Shown one piece after another: positions 9,401 to 16,115 of a stretch of DNA of 25,401 nt (positions are counted from its first letter, which is position 1; each line of letters opens with the position of its first letter). The stretch is taken from the NCBI GenBank assembly GCA_964612675.1, contig CAZTDD010000105.1:1-25401 (forward strand), read 5' to 3'. The notes beneath the pieces were generated by a model that was not told the origin of the DNA, ran no database searches, and was given only the letters and a program-made list of their open reading frames with translations. The stretch is from CAZTDD01 sp964612675. Lineage in GTDB: Bacteria; Hinthialibacterota; Hinthialibacteria; Hinthialibacterales; JAKPRU01. Made by a program: the position numbers and the translations under genes.

Positions 9401-9620
9401 GTCTCGCATATTGGAAGTCTTGCATCCTCACGTCCATGGAGCTGCTCTCACCGGAGCGGGGGGAGGAGGATTCATGCTTGTCATCGCGAAAGAACCAAAT
9501 GCGAAAGAGAACCTCAAGGCTCTATTGACTGCGGATATGGATTTCGGTCGTACCTCGTTCCATGATGTAGAAATCGACCGAAATGGACTAGTCATTCAGG
9601 GACGTACTGAATCTATGTAG
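6441..9620 (+). CDS. fkp: Bifunctional L-fucokinase / GDP-L-fucose pyrophosphorylase
   Basis: The 1059-residue product joins two enzymes in the order of Bacteroides Fkp and plant FKGP. The N-terminal half resembles fucose-1-phosphate guanylyltransferase: VWSAIAVTAANPQQAKAY at the start, the nucleotide loop RVGSGGATLNAL (48-59) and LHSGGDSQRIP (88-98). The C-terminal third is a GHMP kinase: TPARIDLAGGWTD (from 698), the ATP loop LPTGSGLGTSS (816-826), GGGWQDQVGG, and the glycine-rich LTGAGGGGF (1003-1011). Together they convert free L-fucose to fucose-1-phosphate and then GDP-L-fucose in the cytoplasm, a donor for fucosyltransferases. The frame is open from a TTG at 6366, but homology begins at the ATG at 6441, so I start there. 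AGGAGGT lies 15 bases upstream, unusually far. Divergent polysaccharide export genes suggest the fucose enters an exported glycan. Confidence 0.92.
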   Translation: MVWSAIAVTAANPQQAKAYGEELRFRQQEGLIPNETVVLALPDPASVRVGSGGATLNALVSIVEHLSARKGYSVIDFEAVRSERILVLHSGGDSQRIPHCSVSGKAFSSLPLVSEDGELWAPIDALIETLSTVCASSPPGLFVASSDVMLSLPEREWDWSQPGVTGLAIPANFDYGPRHGVYQLDPRSLRVRDFLHKQPLDSLHTLGAVRPDQTVLIDSGIVYFCSDTAEILLSCHVKPPLDACTYLGVDNGAVPVRFELYSDILLCMAENTVREDYLNLPTPDPRPDTVRRARNLLWEMLRPIPFRALIAESGRFIHLGTTDEYVAFVTGETSNSRDYGLTKHARSIIEQVDTVEQAVVVNSFLSDSGKARTDAVIENSDLRGEWHVGRRALCADIRSVSGLHICDGTVVQEIHLPPQEGGSEKFAFVVFGVKDQVKLSFDHPSATFTNRPWKALFERSGITPDEIWAETKTKDRSLWNAKLYPLHCDSSSVQSVLWLQDSETPPTEFIRQWREMRRVSLADLLSLADPKESFHWRRQLSFNIDFLRIKSSLTGRRDSCLLPLFERCVREGRWEVLDVLDEIACDAPPDIAGRAMAATADVLAAFAGPEAGLRSGPSRNPSWQQAFDLLEQGDVRNAVAALGEERRYWLKDRDFLMRAARHYEGAAQVLIRKSVETAPIRRQKCTPPPVGTWLIAETPARIDLAGGWTDTPPITYEHGGLVVNTAVSVDGRSPIGARVRRIDEPVLVFCQGDAGDRQICDSLSDLEDFAQPLAPGALLKAAVLCAGIVSLSSPLSLAKQLKKQGGGYEIHTRSVLPTGSGLGTSSILAGALLALLGECCGFRYDRSSLVHAVLRLEQMLTTGGGWQDQVGGLLPGIKRSWCPARVPVHVETEILELNDDFLSKLNQHIVLVYTGRARLARNLLQDVIRRWYARMPQTVQLADELVANAERMCEALTNSDLETVGTSLSRYYEQKKRMAGGVEPAVVSRILEVLHPHVHGAALTGAGGGGFMLVIAKEPNAKENLKALLTADMDFGRTSFHDVEIDRNGLVIQGRTESM

Positions 9621-9666
9621 CGTTTTTCAAGTACCGATCTATGGCTTGGGGACACCGGTCATAGAA

Positions 9667-9691
9667 CGCGGCAAAACTGAAGTTTGTCGCG
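9667..9691 (+). terminator. Hairpin downstream of the fucose gene (possible terminator)
   Basis: CGCGGCAAAAC (9667-9677) can pair with GTTTGTCGCG (9682-9691) around a TGAA loop, with one G-T pair and one bulged A. It lies 47 bases after the fkp stop codon, in the 124-base gap between convergent genes. No T-tract follows, so intrinsic termination is only a possibility. Confidence 0.35.
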
Positions 9692-9744
9692 TATTCTCGC
9701 CATACCGAACAGCCAACGGCAATCCTGCAGACAGGTAACCCCTG

Positions 9745-10251
9745 TTAGTCGCTGATGACACAATCGGCGTTTATTCGCACGGATTCTCCCATCACCATGC
9801 CCTGGATCGTGGAATTCTGGAATACATACAGAGTCGAATTCGGCAGGGAAACAAAAGCGCGAAAATCGCAGCCGGCACCGGTATCGGGCCCGGAACCGAG
9901 CTCACATGTCGTCCCGTTCACAAAGAAGACAATATCGTCCGGGACCAGATTCACTCCGTCAGCGGAACCGACAAAGGAGTTTGCGTTTGGAAGAAGTGTG
10001 GTCTGTATCCGGATCTCGCAGGGACCGAGACATTCGACGCGTGCATTCTGCCGTATGCGGAAGTAATCGATGTTGTAGACTCCCGACTCCATCTCGAGCA
10101 CCGAATCCTGCATCTCGGTTTCGCCTTCCGGAATCAATCCCGGCCTGACATTAATATAATCATACTCTCCCGGCGATATCCGCACTGTCGTAGCCCGGTC
10201 GACGATTACGATCTGCGAGCCCGGGGTAAACGAGGAGGGGAACTCCGGCAT
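9745..10251 (-). CDS. C-terminal fragment of a surface/pilus-type beta-rich protein
   Basis: The frame encodes 168 residues from an ATG at 10251, but protein-like sequence extends upstream to about 10275 (LSLPAPDPMPEF) before a stop at 10285-10287. The pattern VRISPGEYDYINVRPG, VLEMESGVYNIDYFRIRQNA, FFVNGTTCELG, FVSLPNSTLYVFQNSTIQG and MGESVRINADCVISD is that of a beta-helical C-terminal domain found in secreted pilus-associated or surface proteins; I think it resembles DUF7305-like domains. Such domains normally sit behind an N-terminal signal sequence and long ectodomain, absent here. The preceding in-frame region belongs to a hydrolase read in another frame. I read this as the 3' end of a gene whose front was removed by deletion, or as an assembly join. 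It probably lacks a functional translation start. Confidence 0.6.
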   Translation of the reverse strand: MPEFPSSFTPGSQIVIVDRATTVRISPGEYDYINVRPGLIPEGETEMQDSVLEMESGVYNIDYFRIRQNARVECLGPCEIRIQTTLLPNANSFVGSADGVNLVPDDIVFFVNGTTCELGSGPDTGAGCDFRAFVSLPNSTLYVFQNSTIQGMVMGESVRINADCVISD

Positions 10252-10924
10252 CGGGTCCGGTGCCGGAAGACTGAGCGGCGTGTGTCACAGCGGAGAAATC
10301 GACGTGTTTCTCCGGGTCATTTCCGAACTTCTGGCGATGACCGAATGTATACATCTTGCCGCCATAGATTGCCTGCCGATGCTCCGCCGTCATGATGATT
10401 TTGGGAATGTCATACGTGTCGCCATCCACCGGCACACACCCCTTGAGGACATCGAAAGGAACGTCTTCTTCCTTCAGGTAACGATCATCAATGCAGATCA
10501 GCGCCGCGAGTTGGGCACCGGCGGAATGGCCGCCGACGAAGATACGTGTCGGATCGCCGCCATATCCGGCGATGTTCCTGTGTACCCAGCCAAGCGATGT
10601 GGCGACATCGCGGATTAGCACGTCCATTTCCACTTCGGGCAAGAGACGGTAGTTGGTTGATACAAAAACAAATCCGCGTTCGGTCAGCACCTTCGGCTTC
10701 AGCGCAACATCGCTTTTGTCTCCCGTCTGCCATCCGCCGCCATGGATCCAAAACATGACCGGTAAGCACCCGTCAGGAGCTCTCTCGGGGGTGTAGATGT
10801 CAAGGACCTGTCGTTCGTGGCCGTTCTCGACGTAGGGAACGTCAGCGGTAAGCTTCTGCGCAGTGCTGACGTTACATAGGAATAGAAGCGGGACTGCGAA
10901 AGCGATGATGCGTTTGCCTTTCAT
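10160..10924 (-). CDS. Secreted alpha/beta hydrolase (esterase type), C-terminus lost
   Basis: The product begins with a signal peptide (MKGKRIIAFAVPLLFLCNVSTAQ, cleavage near residue 22), so it should be exported. It shows the esterase oxyanion motif HGGGW (61-65) and the nucleophile elbow GHSAG (132-136, Ser134), as in carboxylesterases of the BD-FAE/hormone-sensitive lipase type. AGGAGG lies 8 bases before the ATG at 10924. The family is usually about 280-310 residues long, with catalytic Asp and His after residue 215. Here family-like sequence stops near THAA (214-217). The remaining 37 residues are the out-of-frame reading of the neighbouring surface-protein domain and carry no recognisable Asp/His block. 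The hydrolase is therefore probably inactive. Its intact form would cleave an ester, perhaps on a plant or polysaccharide substrate. Confidence 0.75.
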   Translation of the reverse strand: MKGKRIIAFAVPLLFLCNVSTAQKLTADVPYVENGHERQVLDIYTPERAPDGCLPVMFWIHGGGWQTGDKSDVALKPKVLTERGFVFVSTNYRLLPEVEMDVLIRDVATSLGWVHRNIAGYGGDPTRIFVGGHSAGAQLAALICIDDRYLKEEDVPFDVLKGCVPVDGDTYDIPKIIMTAEHRQAIYGGKMYTFGHRQKFGNDPEKHVDFSAVTHAAQSSGTGPDAGVPLLVYPGLADRNRRPGYDSADIAGRV

Positions 10925-11298
10925 GGCAGGGTCCTCCTGAGTCCGTGATGTTACCCCATACGTTCCGATTCGATTATGGCAACCCCATGTCGGAATACAC
11001 CTCTAATCGGCCAGCTCAGTCTGTGGGGTTATCCGCCATCGACCTCTCTTGCTGCCGTGTCGTCCCTCCGGGATTACGACCAGGACTCTTGTCCAAGGAT
11101 CACGGGGGTATGTGCGACAGTGTACCACAAGGCAAACGAGGTTGGAGAAGAGAGGAAGACCTGTGTCCGAAGAGTGGAATCGCCTGTGGGAACCGAGCAT
11201 CTTGCTCATATGGGATATCCCCGCCGGCTGGCTCCTGTCAAGAAGTGCGGATTGTGCTAAAATGCCGCGCAGCGTAATTATATAAGAGAGAAGATGAA
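10925..11298. other. Divergent intergenic region upstream of the sugar operon
   Basis: This 374-base gap lies between the hydrolase fragment and the isomerase gene. It contains the hydrolase ribosome-binding site (10933-10938, minus strand) and a plus-strand promoter candidate at 11235-11263. I found no regulator gene and no clear LacI-type operator palindrome. Overlapping short frames here do not look coding. Confidence 0.6.
11235..11263 (+). promoter_or_regulatory. Predicted sigma-70-type promoter of the sugar operon
   Basis: CTGTCA (11235-11240) and TAAAAT (11258-11263) are separated by exactly 17 bases, and TG at 11255-11256 forms an extended -10 element (TGcTAAAAT). Transcription would begin near 11270, giving a leader of about 30 bases before the isomerase ATG. 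The -35 matches consensus at four of six positions. Confidence 0.55.
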
Positions 11299-12714
11299 AT
11301 GGCGAAAACAACTCTCGGAGTCATTGTCGGAAACCGCGATTTCTTCCCCGATCACCTCATTACCGAGGCGAGGCAGGATATCATTAAGGTCTTTCGGAGG
11401 GCGGGTGTCAAAACCGTCATGGTATCGGAAAAGGACACCAAGCTCGGCGGCGTAGAGACACACGGAGAAGCACGCAAGTGTGCCGACTTATTCCAGAAGA
11501 ATCGAGACAAGATCGACGGGGTCCTTGTCGTGCTGCCGAATTTTGGAGATGAAAAAGGCGTCGCCGACACATTGAAATATTCCGGGCTGGATGTTCCCGT
11601 GCTTGTGCAGGCATACCCCGACGAACTGGGAGCCCTGACACCGGCGCAACGCCGCGACGCATATTGTGGGAAAATATCGGTCTGTAACAACCTGGTTCAA
11701 AGCAATATCCCTTTCACACTCACCTCTAAACACGTGGTACACCCCACGGAGAAGAGTTTCCTGGAAGATCTCAAGAGTTTCGCAGCGGTCTGCCGCGTCG
11801 TGAAATCGTTGCGTTCCGTACGCATTGGCGCAATTGGAGCGCGGCCCGGAGCGTTCAACACAGTGCGATACAGCGAAAAGATCCTGGAGGCGAATGGCAT
11901 CAGCGTTTCTACCGTCGATCTGTCGGAAATAATTGAAGGCACCCATCAAATTGGTGACCGCGACAAACGGGTGAAAGAGCAACTCGCTAAAATACGGGAC
12001 TATGCAGCCGCTCCGGGAGTCCCCGCGGAAAAGCTCACACGAATGGCGAAACTGGGGGTGGTGATTTCCGATTGGATGCAAGCCAACGCATTGGATGCTA
12101 CGGCGATACAGTGTTGGACCTCGGTACAGCAGAACTACGGAATAAATGTATGCACGCTGATGAGCATGATGAGCGAATCCATGATGCCGAGCGCTTGCGA
12201 GGTTGATGTAACGGGAGTACTGACAATGTATGCGATGCAGCAAGCCTCCCAATCGCCCAGCGGGCTCGCCGACTGGAACAACAACTACGGAGACGAGGGT
12301 GACAAGTGTGTTTTGTTCCACTGTGGAAACTGGGCCAGAAGTTTCGTGCCGGACGTCAAAATTGGAACCGCGCCGATTTTGGGCTCGATCATCGGTGAAG
12401 AGCGAACTTACGGTGCTCTCGACGGGCGTACTCCATCCGGGCTGCTCACATTTGGGCGACTCACGACCGACGATACACTGGGTGTGATCCGTGCGTACGT
12501 CGGTGAAGGAGTGTTGACCGACGACGAGCTGCAAACGTTTGGCAATCGAGCGGTTTGCCAAATCCCGAACTTGCAGAAGTTGATGCGCTATGTTTGCCGG
12601 AACGGTTTTGAGCATCACGTGGCGATAAATCTATCGAATACCGCCGATGTGCTCTATGAAGCGTTTGACAATTACCTGGGCTGGGACGTCTATTATCATG
12701 GACGCACTGAATAA
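11299..12714 (+). CDS. FucI/AraA-superfamily sugar isomerase
   Basis: The 471-residue product resembles the L-fucose/arabinose isomerase superfamily (COG2407-like), manganese-dependent aldose-ketose isomerases. The N-terminal region has the alternating fold with GVLVVLPNFGDEKGVADTL (74-92) and VPVLVQAYPDE. IGAIGARPGAFNTVRYSE (176-193) is typical of COG2407 proteins. Probable metal or catalytic residues are Glu301 (ACEVDVTG), Asp325 (GLADWNN) and His341 (LFHCGNW), by analogy with the Glu/Asp/His set of FucI. It should convert an imported aldose into a ketose in the cytoplasm. It heads the operon, with AGAGAGAAG upstream of the ATG, and overlaps the next gene by 17 bases. A similar isomerase sits beside split transketolase and rbs genes in Thermotoga maritima (recalled, not checked). 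The substrate is unknown; a pentose is favoured by the binding protein. Confidence 0.82.
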   Translation: MAKTTLGVIVGNRDFFPDHLITEARQDIIKVFRRAGVKTVMVSEKDTKLGGVETHGEARKCADLFQKNRDKIDGVLVVLPNFGDEKGVADTLKYSGLDVPVLVQAYPDELGALTPAQRRDAYCGKISVCNNLVQSNIPFTLTSKHVVHPTEKSFLEDLKSFAAVCRVVKSLRSVRIGAIGARPGAFNTVRYSEKILEANGISVSTVDLSEIIEGTHQIGDRDKRVKEQLAKIRDYAAAPGVPAEKLTRMAKLGVVISDWMQANALDATAIQCWTSVQQNYGINVCTLMSMMSESMMPSACEVDVTGVLTMYAMQQASQSPSGLADWNNNYGDEGDKCVLFHCGNWARSFVPDVKIGTAPILGSIIGEERTYGALDGRTPSGLLTFGRLTTDDTLGVIRAYVGEGVLTDDELQTFGNRAVCQIPNLQKLMRYVCRNGFEHHVAINLSNTADVLYEAFDNYLGWDVYYHGRTE

Positions 12715-13594
12715 CGATTATCTCCAAGCATCCCATGAGCACCTTGCGCCGATGACCGATCGTGAACTGCGTTTCAAGTCGATTCAATACCGGAAGAAAC
12801 TACTCACGTATATCCGGATGGCCAACGCGGGACATACGGGAGGAAGCCTCTCCTGTATCGATATTGTCAGTGTTCTTTACAACCGCATATTGAATGTCTC
12901 CCCGGAAACAACGAGCGATCCAAACCGGGATCGGTACATTCAGAGCAAAGGTCATTCGGTGGAAGCTCTCTATGTTGTTCTCGCCGACCGGGGATTTTTC
13001 CCGGAATCAGACCTGGAATCGCTTTGTAAATACAAATCCCATTACGTGGGGCATCCCACACGGAAAGTGCAGGGGATCGAGCAAAACACCGGGGCGCTGG
13101 GACATGGACTTTCGATTAGTGTTGGAATCGCAATTGCCGGTAAGAAGGATGGCCGTGACTACCGGGTCTTCACACTTCTTGGCGACGGCGAATTGGCGGA
13201 AGGGTCGAATTGGGAAGCCTCACTGACGGCGTCGCACTATCAACTGGACAATCTGATTGCCATCGTAGATCGGAACACACTGCAGATCACCGGTCGAACA
13301 TGTGACGTATGTAACACAGAGCCGTTACAAGAGAAATTCCGTGCGTTCGGTTGGGAGGTTCAAACGGTGGACGGACACAACATCGAAGCGCTGACAAAAA
13401 TCCTGGGAGAAGTACCTTTTGCGCGAAACAAACCCAGCATGATTCTGGCCGACACAGTGAAAGGCAAGGGCATTCCTTTTATGATGAATGTCGCCAAATG
13501 GCATCACGGAGTCCCTGATGACGAGCAGTTCGCAGAGGCAATCCAATGTCTAGAAAGAGCCGAGAACGAAATATCAGCACAGCTCGCACTGTGA
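12698..13594 (+). CDS. Transketolase, N-terminal (TPP-binding) subunit
   Basis: The 298-residue product is the pyrophosphate-binding half of a two-subunit transketolase. Seen motifs are GHTGGSLS (45-52), SKGH (83-86), QNTGALGHGL (129-138) and the TPP motif GDGELAEGSNWEA (162-174), followed by LDNLIAIVDRN. It transfers a two-carbon ketol unit between sugar phosphates together with the next gene product. Full-length transketolases have about 660 residues in one chain; split forms like this are common in Thermotoga, Clostridia, spirochaetes and archaea. The frame is open from 12647, but conserved sequence and a sensible length favour the ATG at 12698, which overlaps the isomerase stop by 17 bases. 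Its place between an isomerase and a sugar kinase suggests a dedicated catabolic transketolase rather than the housekeeping enzyme. Confidence 0.92.
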   Translation: MDALNNDYLQASHEHLAPMTDRELRFKSIQYRKKLLTYIRMANAGHTGGSLSCIDIVSVLYNRILNVSPETTSDPNRDRYIQSKGHSVEALYVVLADRGFFPESDLESLCKYKSHYVGHPTRKVQGIEQNTGALGHGLSISVGIAIAGKKDGRDYRVFTLLGDGELAEGSNWEASLTASHYQLDNLIAIVDRNTLQITGRTCDVCNTEPLQEKFRAFGWEVQTVDGHNIEALTKILGEVPFARNKPSMILADTVKGKGIPFMMNVAKWHHGVPDDEQFAEAIQCLERAENEISAQLAL

Positions 13595-13606
13595 TATACA
13601 GAAGTA

Positions 13607-14560
13607 ATGGAATTTGAGACCGGAAGACCGAATTTAGAGGAATTCTCGGCGGCTCTTTTGGAGTTGGCCAGAGAGAATCCGAATGTTTATGCTGTGACAA
13701 GCGATTCGCGCGGCTCCGGGAAATTGAACCCCTTCGCGGACGCCGTCCCGGATCGGATTATCGAGGTGGGAATTGCCGAGCAAAATCTTATCGGTGTCGC
13801 GGCGGGGCTGGCGTCGACCGGGAAGATTGTGTATGCCGTATCGCCCGCGTCCTTTCTAACCGCACGAGCACTGGAACAAATCAAGAACGACGTCGCATAC
13901 TCCGGCAATCCGGTCAACGTGATCGGGATCAGTGCGGGAGTCAGTTACGGGGCGCTGGGCTCGACACATCACGCGATTCATGATTTTGCCGCTCTTCGCC
14001 CGATCCATACTATCGATATCGTTGCACCTGCGGACAACTTCGAAACGCGTGAAGCAATCAGGGCCGCTGCGCGGACGGCGCATCCTGTGTACATCCGTTT
14101 TGGAAAACGGCCTACGGCTCATTTGCACCACTCAGGTACGAAATTTGAAATTGGAAAGGCCATTGTTCTCCGTGAAGGATCGGACGTTGCGTTTGTTGCG
14201 ACCGGCGAAACCGTTTACCACGCTCTTTACGCCGCGCTTGAACTAGAACGCGACGGTTTTTCTTGCAGTGTCATCAGTATGCATACGGTCAAACCTTTGG
14301 ACACGGCCACATTGCTGGCAGTGGCCGCCAAGAGTAAGGCGATCATTACGGTCGAGGAACATTCCATCTATGGTGGTTTGGGTGAGGCCTGTGCGGCCTC
14401 GTTAATGCAAGCGGGAGTCTCGATACCCTTTCGTATCGTCGGCATTCCGGACGAATATACAATAACAGGAAGTCAAGTTGACATTTTGAAGCATTACGGC
14501 ATCTCTTCGCAAGGACTGGCACGGACGGCAAAAAAGCTTATGAGCGGGGCATCACAATGA
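13607..14560 (+). CDS. Transketolase, C-terminal (pyrimidine-binding) subunit
   Basis: The 317-residue product carries the pyrimidine-binding domain and C-terminal domain of transketolase. IIEVGIAEQNLIGVAAGLA (51-69) includes Glu58, equivalent to the glutamate that activates the thiamine ring. GALGSTHHAIHDFAALR (115-131) supplies active-site histidines, and the C-terminal domain has VISMHTVKPLD and ITVEEHSIYGGLGEA. It is only 12 bases downstream of the N-terminal subunit and overlaps the kinase start as ATGA, so the three genes are translationally linked. Together the subunits should form an alpha2beta2 enzyme in the cytoplasm. In comparable operons (for example the D-apiose pathway, where AptA/AptB cleave apulose-4-phosphate) such a pair acts on an unusual ketose phosphate. 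That this is also the case here is inference. Confidence 0.92.
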   Translation: MEFETGRPNLEEFSAALLELARENPNVYAVTSDSRGSGKLNPFADAVPDRIIEVGIAEQNLIGVAAGLASTGKIVYAVSPASFLTARALEQIKNDVAYSGNPVNVIGISAGVSYGALGSTHHAIHDFAALRPIHTIDIVAPADNFETREAIRAAARTAHPVYIRFGKRPTAHLHHSGTKFEIGKAIVLREGSDVAFVATGETVYHALYAALELERDGFSCSVISMHTVKPLDTATLLAVAAKSKAIITVEEHSIYGGLGEACAASLMQAGVSIPFRIVGIPDEYTITGSQVDILKHYGISSQGLARTAKKLMSGASQ

Positions 14561-16029
14561 TACTTGCGATCGACCAAAGCACGTCCGCTACGAAGGCCTT
14601 GTTATTCGACACATCGGGGCGGCTTGTGGACAAAACATCGCTCGACCACAAGCAACATTATCCACAGCCCGGATGGGTCGAGCACGACGCCGAAGAGATA
14701 TGGCAAAACACGTTAAGCGTTATCAAGACAATTATAGGTAGAAATGCAAAGGCGAGCGCTGCACTATTATGCTTGAGCATTACCAATCAGCGTGAGACGA
14801 TTGTTGTCTTTGACCGAGCAACGGGAGAGCCGCTGCACCGCGCCATAGTCTGGCAGTGCCGACGTGGAGATCCCATATGCGCGCAGCTGGAACAAGATGG
14901 ATTTGGAGAGAAAGTCCATGGGAAAACGGGACTTAAGATCGACACCTATTTTCCCGCGTCCAAACTGAAGTGGATGGCTCAGAATTGTCCTGAAATCAAG
15001 GGGGGGCTCCAGTCCGGCACGGCACTGGTTGGGACTGTTGACACCTATCTGATTTATCGGTTGACAAGAGGGAACATATTCGCCACCGATCATACCAACG
15101 CCAGCCGGACTCTTCTCTACGACATCGGTAGATTGCAGTGGGACGATGAACTCTGCTCGATGTTTGACGTTCCAATTCACGCACTGCCGGAGGTCCGCGA
15201 GAGCAGCGCCAATTATGGGGGGACGGACCTCGGCGGCATTCTGGATCGTCCGATACCAATCTGCGGCGTGATGGGCGATTCGCAGGCGGCGCTTTTTGCG
15301 CAACGTTGTTTTGATGAAGGGATGGCCAAGGTGACGATAGGGACCGGTTCCTCCCTTCTATTGAACATTGGCGATGAGTTGCGTTTATCGGAAGCGGGAG
15401 CCGTCTCGACGATCGCGTGGGTCTACGATGGTAAGCCGACGTACTCGTTCGAGGGTATTATCAGTTATTCGGCAGCAACAATCGCCTGGCTTGTCAACCA
15501 ACTGGAATTGATCGATGATCCGACGGAAACCGAGGCGCTTGCGAATTCCGTAGACGATAACGGCGGTGTGTATTTGGTGCCGGCGTTTGCGGGGCTGAGC
15601 GCACCATATTGGAGCCGGTCGGCCCGAGCGGCGATTGTGGGAATGACAGCGCATAGCACGAAAGGACACGTGGTACGGGCGGCGCTGGAATCAATCGCCT
15701 ATCAGATTCGGGACGTTCTTGACATGATGAAAGTCGGCGCAGGCGTTACACTGAGACGCATCCACGCCGACGGCGGCGCGGCACAGAACCGGTTTCTGAT
15801 GCAGTTCATCGCCGACATTGTCGATCTCCATGTTCACGTGTCGGAACATCCCGAGTTTTCTGCGCTGGGCGCAACACTTGCCGGAACCTTGGGCATGGGC
15901 GTTTATGGCAGTTTCGACGATTTAACTGGATTGCCCCGAGAGTCGAAGATATATTCGCCACAGCTTGATGAGGAGCACCGACGTACATTGTACGACGGAT
16001 GGAAACAGGCGGTTCAGCGCGTTCTATGA
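14557..16029 (+). CDS. FGGY carbohydrate kinase, glycerol-kinase-like with altered pocket
   Basis: The 490-residue product follows glycerol kinase (about 500 residues) closely. It has DQSTSATKALLFD (6-18), PQPGWVEHDAEEIW (36-49), NQRE (77-80), IVWQCRR (97-103), DTYFPASKLKW (129-139), GDSQAALFAQ (240-249) and DGGAAQNRFLMQF. The E. coli GlpK glycerol contacts R83, E84, W103, Y135 and D245 correspond to R79, E80, W99, Y131 and D241 (catalytic base). The sixth, F270, is replaced by S266 in IGTGSSLLLN. This opens the pocket and argues for a larger polyol or ketose. Phosphorylation of the isomerase product before transketolase cleavage is the likely role. It overlaps the preceding subunit gene by four bases. 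A plain glycerol kinase is less likely given context and this substitution. Confidence 0.88.
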   Translation: MILAIDQSTSATKALLFDTSGRLVDKTSLDHKQHYPQPGWVEHDAEEIWQNTLSVIKTIIGRNAKASAALLCLSITNQRETIVVFDRATGEPLHRAIVWQCRRGDPICAQLEQDGFGEKVHGKTGLKIDTYFPASKLKWMAQNCPEIKGGLQSGTALVGTVDTYLIYRLTRGNIFATDHTNASRTLLYDIGRLQWDDELCSMFDVPIHALPEVRESSANYGGTDLGGILDRPIPICGVMGDSQAALFAQRCFDEGMAKVTIGTGSSLLLNIGDELRLSEAGAVSTIAWVYDGKPTYSFEGIISYSAATIAWLVNQLELIDDPTETEALANSVDDNGGVYLVPAFAGLSAPYWSRSARAAIVGMTAHSTKGHVVRAALESIAYQIRDVLDMMKVGAGVTLRRIHADGGAAQNRFLMQFIADIVDLHVHVSEHPEFSALGATLAGTLGMGVYGSFDDLTGLPRESKIYSPQLDEEHRRTLYDGWKQAVQRVL

Positions 16030-16031
16030 AT

Positions 16032-16070
16032 GGAGAGGAATGCCGGATACCGCGAAAAGGCGGCATCTCC
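16032..16070 (+). promoter_or_regulatory. Intercistronic hairpin between kinase and binding-protein genes
   Basis: ATGCCG (16040-16045) pairs perfectly with CGGCAT (16061-16066). The flanking GGAG (16032-16035) pairs with CTCC (16067-16070), leaving an internal AGGA loop. It starts three bases after the kinase stop, in the only sizeable gap (86 bases) of the operon. Such structures often stabilise or separate mRNA segments so that the binding protein is made in excess. No T-tract follows, so full termination is unlikely. Confidence 0.45.
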
Positions 16071-16115
16071 TTAACTTGGTGACATTAAGTATAAGGTTCG
16101 CGAGGGAAAGTAGAA

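Noticed and set aside
11488..12618. 376-codon open frame antisense to the isomerase gene
   Set aside because: The plus strand carries clear isomerase motifs; the antisense product is rich in His, Arg and Ser with no recognisable domain.
14557..16029. Annotation as plain glycerol kinase (glpK)
   Set aside because: No glpF or glpD nearby, sugar operon context, and the glycerol-contact phenylalanine is replaced by serine.
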